A DNA stretch of 5,290 nucleotides. It comes from JAGTJU01 sp038257535. Lineage in GTDB: Bacteria; Myxococcota_A; Polyangia; Fen-1088. Location of the stretch: NCBI GenBank assembly GCA_038257535.1, contig JBBSJE010000387.1, positions 1 through 5,290 of the forward strand, written 5' to 3'. The notes under the pieces are model-generated. The model had not been told where the DNA came from. It worked only from the letters and a program-made list of their open reading frames with translations, and ran no database searches. The translations under genes were made by a program, and so were the position numbers. Shown in pieces: positions 1-5,290 of this stretch (positions are counted from its first letter, which is position 1; each line of letters starts with the position of its first letter).

Positions 1-134
1 CCATGAATGCCAACGCCAAACTGGCCATCAGAAAAGCTCGTGGTTTTCGAACCTTTGAAGCGATGGAAACAGCCTTATTTCATCAGCTCGGACACCTTCC
101 AGAACCCACTTTTTCAACCCACAGATTCTGGTGA
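1..134 (+). CDS. Transposase C-terminal fragment, probably ISL3 family (5' end outside window)
   Basis: This is the tail of a DDE transposase, which would catalyse cut-and-paste or copy-out movement of an insertion sequence. The frame is open from the left edge and ends at TGA 132-134. The visible 43 residues from codon 3 onward contain NANAKLAIRKARGFRTFEAM, then a leucine-rich helix and the ending LGHLPEP...HRFW. From memory of the family, ISL3 (IS204/IS1001/IS1165) transposases end with an Asn-x-x-x-Lys helix, a basic Arg-x-A/G-x-GFR-x-F block, and a short LPEP...HRF tail. None of the catalytic DDE residues lies in the window, so the family call rests on this tail only. It cannot be said whether the upstream part is intact. 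The ATG at position 3 is internal to the frame and is not proposed as the start. Alternative: the tail of another transposase family with a similar C-terminal helix. Confidence 0.62.
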   Translation, partial: MNANAKLAIRKARGFRTFEAMETALFHQLGHLPEPTFSTHRFW

Positions 135-160
135 GGAGGCTTATTCATAAGCCCACTCCT
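135..160. repeat. Hairpin just after the transposase stop
   Basis: A perfect 7-bp inverted repeat, GGCTTAT (138-144) and ATAAGCC (147-153), is separated by only TC. It starts four bases after the transposase stop codon. Flanking bases (GAGGA at 134-138 side, CACTCCT at 154-160) could add imperfect pairing. There is no strong T-run after it. It could be a weak 3' hairpin of the transposase transcript or part of the insertion-sequence end; the sequence does not decide between these. Confidence 0.35.
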
Positions 161-185
161 TCTGTTGGTTAATCTTCTGTGCCAA

Positions 186-208
186 CAGGGGGCTTAATGC
201 ACCCCCTG
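186..208. repeat. G/C-tract hairpin CAGGGGG...CCCCCTG
   Basis: CAGGGGG (186-192) and CCCCCTG (202-208) are perfect 7-bp inverted arms around a 9-base loop, CTTAATGCA. It lies about 50 bp downstream of the transposase stop in non-coding DNA. The stem is stable, but no T-tract follows on either strand within a few bases, so a rho-independent terminator is only possible. It may instead belong to the end of the insertion sequence. Confidence 0.35.
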
Positions 209-384
209 CCGCACCCGGGGATGACCATACAACCAAAAGTAACGTTTTTGGAGCATTTGAGTCGCACGTTTTTCACAGAGCATGCTTTTTGCATCCCGCC
301 GAAGTGGCTTGCGGTCGGTGGGGAGTAGCTGCTAAGCGCCGCCGCGTGCGATAGCGGACGCCAGTTAATCCCGTGTCGCGCATG

Positions 385-1128
385 TCAAAGCCCCCGTCGT
401 CTTCGGCGACGGCACGATCCCTGGATGAGAGCCGCCACGGCGATGAACAGGATGCAATACGATCCGTTGCCGGCACGGCTTCGCGCATGCGAGCATCCTA
501 AACTGCTGCTGGTGTCATCGCATGGGGGGGCCATGAGGTTTTTTCGAGCCCACATCCAACAGGGTTCCTCACCTTCAAGCGCCGACACAAGTTGCTCTAC
601 CGCTATGCGCCCGGTGGCCGCCCCACAGACGATGTGGCCAGCGCCATCGAGTGGAAGTGCGGTCTGCCAGCGGCCAACATGAAGTCCGACCAGCCATCGC
701 GTCCGTGGCGACGGTAGCGGAGAGACCGGTATGTCGATCGCGAACTCATCACCGACGACATACTCTGGTACTGGCGATGGCGTTGCATCGATCGACAGGG
801 ACTGCGTTGCCTGGGCCGTACCGCCATCTGAGGTCATCGGCGCGACCAATCTACGCACCACCCTGTCAACACGAAACATCTTGTTTTCGACAACGGTTGC
901 TTCAACGATCAAAGTTGCCTCATCAAACGGGCAGATGCAGGACTCCGGTCCAGCGCAATCGCCGCGGGCGTCGGGAGTGAAGCTGAGTAGCCAGGAAGCC
1001 CCGAAAACCAGGAGCATAGCGATGCGCAAGGTGGTGCTTCTCAAATCATTTCGCCAGATTGGCCGCTTGAACAACTGAAGAGCAAGGGGAGGGCGGGAAA
1101 TCACGGTTGGGCTGCAGGCTCTTTTCAC
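385..1128 (-). CDS. Secreted MYXO-CTERM-tagged protein, cysteine-containing, function unknown
   Basis: This is a 247-residue exported protein of unknown function. The start is GTG at 1128, chosen because AAGGA lies nine bases upstream. The N-region is long (35 residues, basic), then a hydrophobic core (about 36-51, IAMLLVFGASWLLSF) and a plausible signal peptidase site after Ala-Arg-Gly (54-56). TTG codons at residues 29 and 34 would give a more typical signal peptide. The mature part opens with clustered cysteines C58, C64 and C66, followed by a probable beta-rich region. It then shows RWLVGLHVGRWQTALPLDGAG (144-164; C168 nearby) and C190. This loosely resembles secreted proteins with an N-terminal Cys-x-Cys and TIMP/NTR-like fold, but that is a weak inference. 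The C-terminus has LGCS (210-213), a hydrophobic stretch (224-237) and six arginines (240-245), the layout of the MYXO-CTERM tag. In Myxococcus this tag is known to be processed by a myxosortase for surface anchoring. The gene stands alone. Confidence 0.8.
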   Translation of the reverse strand: MKRACSPTVISRPPLALQLFKRPIWRNDLRSTTLRIAMLLVFGASWLLSFTPDARGDCAGPESCICPFDEATLIVEATVVENKMFRVDRVVRRLVAPMTSDGGTAQATQSLSIDATPSPVPEYVVGDEFAIDIPVSPLPSPRTRWLVGLHVGRWQTALPLDGAGHIVCGAATGRIAVEQLVSALEGEEPCWMWARKNLMAPPCDDTSSSLGCSHARSRAGNGSYCILFIAVAALIQGSCRRRRRRGL

Positions 1129-1136
1129 GGTGCGTA

Positions 1137-1141
1137 TTCCT
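1137..1141 (-). promoter_or_regulatory. Ribosome binding site fixing the GTG start of the MYXO-CTERM gene
   Basis: Read on the minus strand, AAGGA is followed by nine bases (ATACGCACC) and then GTG at 1128-1126. It is the only recognisable Shine-Dalgarno site near the alternative starts, so it supports the longer N-terminus despite the unusually long basic region before the signal-peptide core. Confidence 0.55.
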
Positions 1142-1741
1142 TATATTGAGGGCGACAAAACTAGGACTGGAATGTCGTGTCGCTGCGGTCTGTGAAGACT
1201 CCTGCCCCAAATCGAAGCGGATTTTCCCCCATGTTACTGGCGGTGCAGCAATCGTTATGCCATCTCCCGGAATCGGTTAGCTTCGAGCGGCACCGGCGCG
1301 CCAGCCTTGAGATGCCACTTTCGATTTTTCACGCAACCCGGGACCGCTTCGGGTCGATAAGTTGGGGTGGGAATAAGAAAAACGAGGAAGCGCAAAGGCC
1401 GAGCCAATCGCGATCAGCCCCAGGGTGATCTGTGGCAGGCTGGCATGCCTTTGTTGCATGTCGACAACCTGGCAGGAAATGACTGTGCCTACTGTAGGAT
1501 GTTTCAAGCACAGCAAGCCGAGTTCGAGCTGCCGGATGGCACGATGGCCTACAGACTCCACGGCAGCCTCCTGCCTGCATTGGCGCCCAGCCCAGCTCGC
1601 GCTTGATCCGCCGTGCGCTTTCGTTTACCGTAGGATTTCGATGTTGCAGAGCTTTCGCATGTCCGCCAAGTGCTACCGCGTCGTCCTTAAGGGCGACATG
1701 GGCCGGGCCGTCGTGCGTAAGTAATCGCATCGCAAGCGACC

Positions 1742-1756
1742 CCGGCCACTGGCCGG
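1742..1756. repeat. 15-bp GC-rich palindrome upstream of the MFS gene
   Basis: CCGGCCA, a central C, then TGGCCGG form a perfect 7-bp inverted repeat. Its right end lies 57 bp before the transporter start codon. The tight symmetry suits a dimeric repressor operator, which often controls efflux transporters, or a hairpin in the leader RNA. No regulator gene is seen beside it, so the role is inferred. Confidence 0.4.
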
Positions 1757-1765
1757 AGGCGCTGT

Positions 1766-1817
1766 TCATGATGGCTTTCGGCTCGTGGTCTTCCGCCGTT
1801 TTCGGAGACCATCATGA
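1766..1817 (+). promoter_or_regulatory. Structured leader that can hide the MFS ribosome site and start codon
   Basis: Two overlapping pairings are visible. TGGTCT (1786-1791) plus CCG (1793-1795) pairs with CGG (1803-1805) plus AGACCA (1806-1811), with one bulged T and a 7-base loop. This stem contains the GGAG ribosome site (1804-1807). Separately, TCATGATGG (1766-1774) is a perfect 9-bp reverse complement of CCATCATGA (1809-1817), which contains the ATG start. The two compete for 1809-1811, so an alternative-structure switch on translation is conceivable. The pairing is seen in the sequence; regulation is inferred. Confidence 0.45.
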
Positions 1818-3067
1818 GTGCACCATCCATTGGCTTGATTCTCGCCGCGCCTCGCAACGGGCCGCTGGGGCTTCCTCGCGCTTTTTGGCTGCTTTGGCTG
1901 GGCTCGTTGGTCAACAGCCTCGGCGGCGGCGTGTTCCCTTTCCTCGCGCTTTACCTCACCGAACGACGTGGGCTAACTCCCGCTTTGGCCGGTGCGGCCA
2001 TCAGCCTTTACGCTGCGGGCGGCATAGCATCCGCACCCGTGGGAGGCGCCTTGTCGGACCGATGGGGGCGCCGCCCGATGATGACATCCAGCGCGTTTCT
2101 TGCCGCTTTCTTCATGATCGTTTTGGGGTTCGCACGTGCCCCTTGGCACATTCTTGCCTGTGCAGCCGCCGTCGGTTTCTGCACGCATGCCTGCCGACCT
2201 GCGCTCAACGCAGCCATCGCCGACGTTGTGCCTCCCGCAGATCGCAGGCGCGCTTACGGACTGCGCTACTGGGCCGTGAATTTGGGCTTCGCAGGCGCTG
2301 CGAGCTTGGCGGGCGCCGTGGCCGAAGCCAACTTTCTGCTGCTGTTCATCGTGGACGCCGCGACCACGGCGATCTTCGGCGTCATCGTGCATTTTGGCGT
2401 GCCCGAGCAACGCCCTCAACCAGACCAGGCCCGCCAAGAGCCGCAATCAATTGCAGCGCCGCTTCGTGATCGCACGTTCGTGTTGTTCATGCTGCTACAA
2501 GCCCCCGTTCTGCTCGTCTTTCAGCAGGTGGCGGTGGCGTTGCCACTTGATATGCAAGCGCATGGCCTGCCCCTGTCGCTCGTGGGCAAATTGCTCGCCA
2601 TCAACGGCGTGGCGATTGTGTTTCTGCAACCCTTGGCGCTGCGATACACCGCTGCCACGGCACGGACGCCCCTGCTGGTGACAGCGTCTGCACTCATCGG
2701 CATTGGGTTTGGCCTCTCCGCGTTTATGACAACGGCACCAGGCTATGCGATTTCGATCCTAGTATGGACTTTGGGGGAGATCGCATTCGCCATCGTCACG
2801 CCAGCGCTTGTGGCGGATCTGGCCCCGGAGCACCAGCGCGGTGCGTACCACGGGCTGTTTCAGTTGGTAGGCGCCACCACGGGCGTCTTGGCGCCGCTTG
2901 TGGGTTCAAGCGTTTTGCAGGAAGCCGGCTCACACGTGCTGTGGGGCGGCTGCGCGCTGTTGGGCTTGGCGGCCGCGGCCTTGCACGCAACGGTGATGGC
3001 GAAACGATTGCGATCGTCGACGCGCCATGCAGAAGCGCTTGACGCGACGGTTGTTGCCCGGGCATGA
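1814..3067 (+). CDS. MFS transporter, drug:H+ antiporter-like, 12 transmembrane helices
   Basis: This is a 417-residue inner-membrane secondary transporter of the major facilitator superfamily, probably a proton-coupled exporter of small molecules; the substrate cannot be told. ATG 1814 is preceded by GGAG with a 6-base spacer. Helix 1 begins near residue 22 (FWLLWLGSLVNSLGGGVFPF). The signature loop between helices 2 and 3 is GGALSDRWGRRP (77-88), with the Asp and the Arg pair of MFS motif A. The segment ADVVPPADRRRAYGLRYWAV between helices 4 and 5, and the matching ADLAPEHQRGAYHGLFQLVG in the second half, show the repeated 6+6 layout. A hydrophilic central loop (about 197-216, rich in Gln and Pro) joins the halves. 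Length is normal for a 12-helix DHA1-type member. It has its own structured leader and overlaps the exonuclease gene by four bases, so the two are probably co-transcribed. Confidence 0.9.
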   Translation: MSAPSIGLILAAPRNGPLGLPRAFWLLWLGSLVNSLGGGVFPFLALYLTERRGLTPALAGAAISLYAAGGIASAPVGGALSDRWGRRPMMTSSAFLAAFFMIVLGFARAPWHILACAAAVGFCTHACRPALNAAIADVVPPADRRRAYGLRYWAVNLGFAGAASLAGAVAEANFLLLFIVDAATTAIFGVIVHFGVPEQRPQPDQARQEPQSIAAPLRDRTFVLFMLLQAPVLLVFQQVAVALPLDMQAHGLPLSLVGKLLAINGVAIVFLQPLALRYTAATARTPLLVTASALIGIGFGLSAFMTTAPGYAISILVWTLGEIAFAIVTPALVADLAPEHQRGAYHGLFQLVGATTGVLAPLVGSSVLQEAGSHVLWGGCALLGLAAAALHATVMAKRLRSSTRHAEALDATVVARA

Positions 3068-3975
3068 CGGTTGTGGGAAAACCATGTCCCATGCGCTTGC
3101 ACCTCGTGGACGGCACTTACGAGCTTTTCCGCGCCCATTACGCGCCTCGCCCCGATCACAAGGCTCCGGACGGACGCTCGTTCAAGGCCACAGTGGGGCT
3201 CGCGGCGTCGATGCTTGCCCTGCTTGCCGACCGCGAAGAAGCCGTCACCCACATCGCCATCGCGTTCGACAATCCCATTCGGTCGTTTCGAAACGATCTG
3301 TTTGACGCATACAAAAGTGACGAAGGTGTCGAGCCGGTTCTACGGGAACAGTTCGACGCGGCAGAAGGGGCCATGCATGCGCTGGGGGTTGCGGTTTGGT
3401 CTATGGACGCGTTTGAGGCTGACGACGGGTTGGCCAGCGGCGCTGCACGTTTCAAGGCCGACGTCGAGCAGGTGCGCATTCTCACGCCAGACAAAGACCT
3501 GGGGCAGTGCCTCGAGGGCCAGCGCGTGGTTCAGGTGGATCGACGTCAGAAGAAGCAAATTACCGAGGCAAGCTTCCGCGAGACGCGCGGCTTCGCGCCC
3601 CAAAGCATGCCCGATTTCTTGGCGTTGGTGGGTGACACCGCCGATGGCATTCCCGGTTTGCCCGGCTTCGGCGAAAAATCAACATCGCAGCTGCTCGCCG
3701 TTTATCCACATTTGGAAGACATTCCCAAGCATCCACACCAGTGGCGTGTGAAACCTAGAGGGGCGCTTGGCCTCGCGCACGCGCTGGTTCAGCAATACGA
3801 AAACGCGCTCCTCTACCGCAAGCTCGCCACGCTCGTGGCGGACGCGCCGCTGCCGCACACGCTGGAGCAGCTCGCGTTTGCGGGTGTGCCGCGCGCGCGT
3901 TTCGCGGCGTGGTGCGACACCCTTGGCGTCAACTCTCTTCGCAGCGTGCCCAAACGCTGGAGCGACAGCGACTAA
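3064..3975 (+). CDS. Stand-alone 5'-3' exonuclease (Pol I N-terminal / flap-endonuclease type, H3TH domain)
   Basis: This is a 303-residue structure-specific 5' nuclease, like the N-terminal domain of DNA polymerase I without the polymerase. It is expected to cut 5' flaps or trim 5' ends in replication and repair using two metal ions. All nine expected acidic residues are visible: D16 (LHLVDGTYELFR), D69 (AIAFDNP), E118, D120 and D121 (FEADDGLAS), D143 and D145 (TPDKDLGQCL), and D191 and D194 (GDTADGIPGLPGFGEKS). The last motif leads into the helix-three-turn-helix DNA-binding region (about 183-215). The helical-arch motif FRNDLFDAYKSDEG (75-88) has Asp-Glu where many Pol I domains have an Asn/His-Arg pair. 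ATG 3064 overlaps the transporter stop as ATGA but has no clear ribosome site. The in-frame ATG at 3091 (Met10) sits right before the conserved core and is a plausible alternative start. It converges on the ccmD-like gene 16 bp away. Confidence 0.92.
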   Translation: MTVVGKPCPMRLHLVDGTYELFRAHYAPRPDHKAPDGRSFKATVGLAASMLALLADREEAVTHIAIAFDNPIRSFRNDLFDAYKSDEGVEPVLREQFDAAEGAMHALGVAVWSMDAFEADDGLASGAARFKADVEQVRILTPDKDLGQCLEGQRVVQVDRRQKKQITEASFRETRGFAPQSMPDFLALVGDTADGIPGLPGFGEKSTSQLLAVYPHLEDIPKHPHQWRVKPRGALGLAHALVQQYENALLYRKLATLVADAPLPHTLEQLAFAGVPRARFAAWCDTLGVNSLRSVPKRWSDSD

Positions 3976-3991
3976 GGAGAAGTGCGGCCAC

Positions 3992-4261
3992 CTATCGCGT
4001 TTCCAGCTTCCGTAGCCGCTCCTCAGCCGCCTTCAGCTTGTCCGATAGCAGCTTCATTCGCCGATATAGAAGGAGCAGAAATATGACGAAAGCGCTCCAT
4101 ATCACGCCATAGCCGATCGCCGTGAACAATGGCGCGGAGACGTTCTCTTTGTCTAGGTCGCCGTGCGCAGGCACATAACCATCGTCGACTCCTGCATGCG
4201 CGATCGCCGATAGCATTACGAAAAACAAAAGAACCTTGATGCTTGTTTTAAAGAGTTTCAT
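3992..4261 (-). CDS. ccmD: CcmD-like cytochrome c maturation protein, alternative family
   Basis: This 89-residue small membrane protein probably works with CcmC in heme export and release of holo-CcmE. A signal-peptide-like N-terminus (1-23, ending Ala-His-Ala) is followed by a short polar stretch. Then come one transmembrane helix (about 48-65, with the YGVIW motif at 51-55), paired arginines, and a charged amphipathic or coiled-coil tail (KLLSDKLKAAEERLRKLE, 70-87). The order Y-x-V-I-W helix, basic residues, then coiled coil is what I recall for the 'CcmD family' proteins found next to CcmC in deltaproteobacteria and Bacteroidetes, rather than the short proteobacterial CcmD. Start ATG 4261 is chosen because it overlaps the ccmC stop as ATGA and has a perfect GGAGG seven bases upstream (4273-4269). 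The frame extends 32 codons further upstream, but that part lies inside ccmC and looks like a shadow. Confidence 0.8.
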   Translation of the reverse strand: MKLFKTSIKVLLFFVMLSAIAHAGVDDGYVPAHGDLDKENVSAPLFTAIGYGVIWSAFVIFLLLLYRRMKLLSDKLKAAEERLRKLETR

Positions 4262-4950
4262 TCCACGTCCTCCGCGTCTTCGATGTCGAGTGACAGGTTG
4301 TCCAGACGCTTGCTTGCTTCGATCATCGCAACGGCAATGGCTGTTAAGATCGCACAAATGATCAACAGTGGAATGAGTGACGAGTATAGAGCGAGCCGCA
4401 TTGGTGTGTTAAGGGAAGGAACAACCTGATTCGTCGGGTGCAGTGTCCTCCACCAAGTGGAACTGACGTACACGAGCGGGACGTTCGCTCCAGCGAACAA
4501 TCCGAGAGCAGCCGAAAGTTTTTCGCTGGCAGGACCACCATAAGCGCGGGCCAACAGGTACGACAGCAATATGACCCACAGAAGTAAAGAGGTGGTCAGC
4601 CGCGCGTCCCAAACCCACCAAGTGCCCCAAGCCTTCTTGGCCCAAAGGCAGCCCGTGATGAGAACGCAAGCGCCAGTGAGAACACCGATTTCGACTGATG
4701 CTTTCGCGAGAGCGTCAGCGCGGATGGAAGGCGCAAACAGGTTCTTCAAGCTTGCCCCTGCACACACCAATGTCGCGAGCATCAGGAGCCACGCCAGCGG
4801 CACCTTGTAATACATCATCTTCTGAATCAGGCCCTGCACCCGCTCTAGTGGCGCATTCACGATGAAGATGGCCGACGTGATGAACAGTGCCGAGATTGCG
4901 AGACCAAAGAACACAACCGCCGCTGTTCGTCGCATCCGAGGATAGTACAC
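4258..4950 (-). CDS. ccmC: CcmC, heme-handling protein of cytochrome c maturation system I
   Basis: This 230-residue inner-membrane protein presents heme to the chaperone CcmE during c-type cytochrome assembly. About six hydrophobic helices are visible. The diagnostic tryptophan-rich heme motif WGTWWVWDARLT (108-119) is complete, and the second half holds NVPLVYVSSTWWRTLHP (156-172), whose H171 aligns with E. coli His184. In the first half the family motif IMY-x-HVP-x-AW reads MMYYKVPLAW (45-54), so K49 replaces the heme-ligand histidine (E. coli His60). The C-terminal tail is acidic (SLDIEDAEDVE). GTG 4950 is the most upstream possible start; ATG at 4935 (Met6) is an equally good choice. Neither has a recognisable ribosome site. 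The stop overlaps the ccmD-like start, so the two are translated together. ccmA, ccmB, ccmE and ccmF are not in the window. A CcmC-like CcsA relative is the alternative, but length and motifs favour CcmC. Confidence 0.9.
   Translation of the reverse strand: MYYPRMRRTAAVVFFGLAISALFITSAIFIVNAPLERVQGLIQKMMYYKVPLAWLLMLATLVCAGASLKNLFAPSIRADALAKASVEIGVLTGACVLITGCLWAKKAWGTWWVWDARLTTSLLLWVILLSYLLARAYGGPASEKLSAALGLFAGANVPLVYVSSTWWRTLHPTNQVVPSLNTPMRLALYSSLIPLLIICAILTAIAVAMIEASKRLDNLSLDIEDAEDVE
4269..4273 (-). promoter_or_regulatory. Strong ribosome binding site for the ccmD-like gene inside ccmC
   Basis: GGAGG on the minus strand, seven bases before ATG 4261, lies in the last codons of ccmC. It decides the start of the ccmD-like gene in favour of the 89-residue form and, with the ATGA overlap, points to independent plus coupled initiation. 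Confidence 0.7.
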
Positions 4951-5051
4951 TCGTGGCGCCGAAAGTGGGCTCGCTTTTTCTGTCGCAGCGCGGGGCGACC
5001 CAAGGCGCCCGCCTGACGACGGCCCCCGGATTCAGGCCTCGGCGAGGGAGG

Positions 5052-5290
5052 CTAAACCGCCCGTTCTTTCAATGCGGAGATTGTGGCCAAGTTGGCGTAA
5101 TCGCGGTCCCGGTGCAGAACCGTAATGCCGTGGCGAAGCGCGGTTGCTGCAATCAAGCAATCAATGGATGAACGGACGGTGATACCCGATCTCCGGGCGG
5201 CCCGAAACAACCCAACAGCTTCCTCGAAAACCGGGAGCGACAAGGGTGATTCCAAACAAGGAAACGCCACCATCGCATCCCGTGCGCGAC
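5052..5290 (-). CDS. VapC-family PIN-domain toxin, C-terminal part (N-terminus beyond right edge)
   Basis: This is the C-terminal 78 or so residues of a PIN-domain ribonuclease, the toxin of a VapBC type II toxin-antitoxin pair; such toxins cleave RNA, often initiator tRNA or rRNA. The frame ends at TAG 5054-5052 and stays open to the window edge, so the ATG at 5273 is not taken as the true start. The visible part has a helix with VFEEAVGLFRAARRSG, then TVRSSIDCLIAATALRHG, carrying the third catalytic Asp, and LHRDRDYANLA, carrying the last conserved Asp. This is the classic second half of a VapC of about 130 residues. The first Asp and the Glu of the active site, and any VapB antitoxin gene (expected upstream, further right), lie outside the window. 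It runs in the same direction as ccmC, 101 bp ahead, but has no functional link to it. Confidence 0.85.
   Translation of the reverse strand, partial: RARDAMVAFPCLESPLSLPVFEEAVGLFRAARRSGITVRSSIDCLIAATALRHGITVLHRDRDYANLATISALKERAV

Larger units (their letters stand above)
1129..1813. other. 685-bp stretch without a convincing gene
   Basis: This lies between the diverging MYXO-CTERM gene and MFS gene. Short open frames exist on both strands, for example 1367-1606 plus, and 1329-1769 and 1277-1561 minus. They overlap one another, lack a good ribosome site, and their translations match no family I recognise. The left end should hold the promoter of the minus-strand gene and the right end the leader of the transporter gene. 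I see no tRNA, CRISPR array or terminal repeats. It may be decayed coding DNA. Confidence 0.5.

Noticed and set aside
242..273. Direct repeat ACGTTTTT at 242-249 and 266-273
   Set aside because: It is an 8-base repeat of simple composition with two copies only, and no further spacing pattern suggests an array or iteron.
273..488. Minus-strand open frame overlapping the end of the MYXO-CTERM gene
   Set aside because: It is a different frame over the arginine-rich 3' end of a better-supported gene, and its arginine-rich translation is typical of a shadow.
1367..1606. Plus-strand open frame of 79 codons
   Set aside because: It starts with a basic stretch but matches no family I know and has competing frames on both strands, so it is left as unsupported.
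1329..1769. Minus-strand open frame of 146 codons in the intergenic region
   Set aside because: No ribosome site is clear, the translation is low-complexity in places with no recognisable motif, and it overlaps several frames on the other strand. I could not support it as a gene.
1973..2446. Minus-strand open frame of 157 codons inside the MFS gene
   Set aside because: The sense strand encodes clear MFS helices and motif A; the antisense translation has no domain.
3071..3751. Plus-strand open frame of 226 codons inside the exonuclease gene
   Set aside because: The overlapping frame carries every conserved nuclease motif. This one is Arg/Ser/Trp-rich, as expected of an out-of-frame reading.
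3942..3959. CAGCGT...ACGCTG hairpin near the end of the exonuclease gene, considered as a terminator
   Set aside because: The 6-bp stem lies within coding sequence, has no T-tract on either strand, and is short enough to arise by chance in GC-rich DNA.
4993..5010. GGGCG...CGCCC inverted repeat between vapC and ccmC, considered as a terminator
   Set aside because: There are only five base pairs and no T-run follows in the direction of vapC transcription close enough to the stem.

Overview
The window looks like a piece of a moderately GC-rich (by eye about 60%) Gram-negative chromosome or contig, most likely from a myxobacterium-like lineage (Myxococcota or a related 'deltaproteobacterium'). 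The main clue is a secreted protein (385..1128, minus) ending in a MYXO-CTERM-like sorting tag: a Gly-Cys-Ser motif, a hydrophobic stretch and a run of six arginines. A CcmC gene paired with the signal-peptide-bearing, alternative type of CcmD fits this but does not prove it.

Layout from left to right. (1) 1..134 (+) is the last 43 codons of a transposase-like ORF, probably ISL3 family, followed by about 250 bp of non-coding DNA with two short hairpins. (2) 385..1128 (minus) is the MYXO-CTERM-tagged exported protein. (3) 1129..1813 is a 685-bp stretch with no convincing gene. Its last 75 bp form a structured leader in which the Shine-Dalgarno site and start codon of the next gene can be paired away. 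(4) 1814..3067 (+) is a 12-helix MFS transporter, overlapping by ATGA a stand-alone 5'-3' exonuclease (3064..3975, +) that keeps all nine expected metal-binding acidic residues. (5) 3992..4950 (minus) is a two-gene cytochrome c maturation unit, ccmC followed by an overlapping ccmD-like gene. It converges on the exonuclease with only 16 bp between stop codons. (6) 5052..5290 (minus) is the C-terminal part of a VapC-like PIN-domain toxin that runs off the right edge.

Functionally, ccmC and ccmD act together in heme delivery to the CcmE chaperone at the inner membrane. The MFS and exonuclease genes are probably one transcript but have no obvious shared pathway. The transposase end and the PIN toxin mark this as a somewhat mobile neighbourhood, and ccmA/ccmB are not next to ccmC here. 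I do not see a clear undescribed multi-gene system. The best leads are a lysine in CcmC where the family has a heme-ligand histidine, and the structured leader of the transporter gene.
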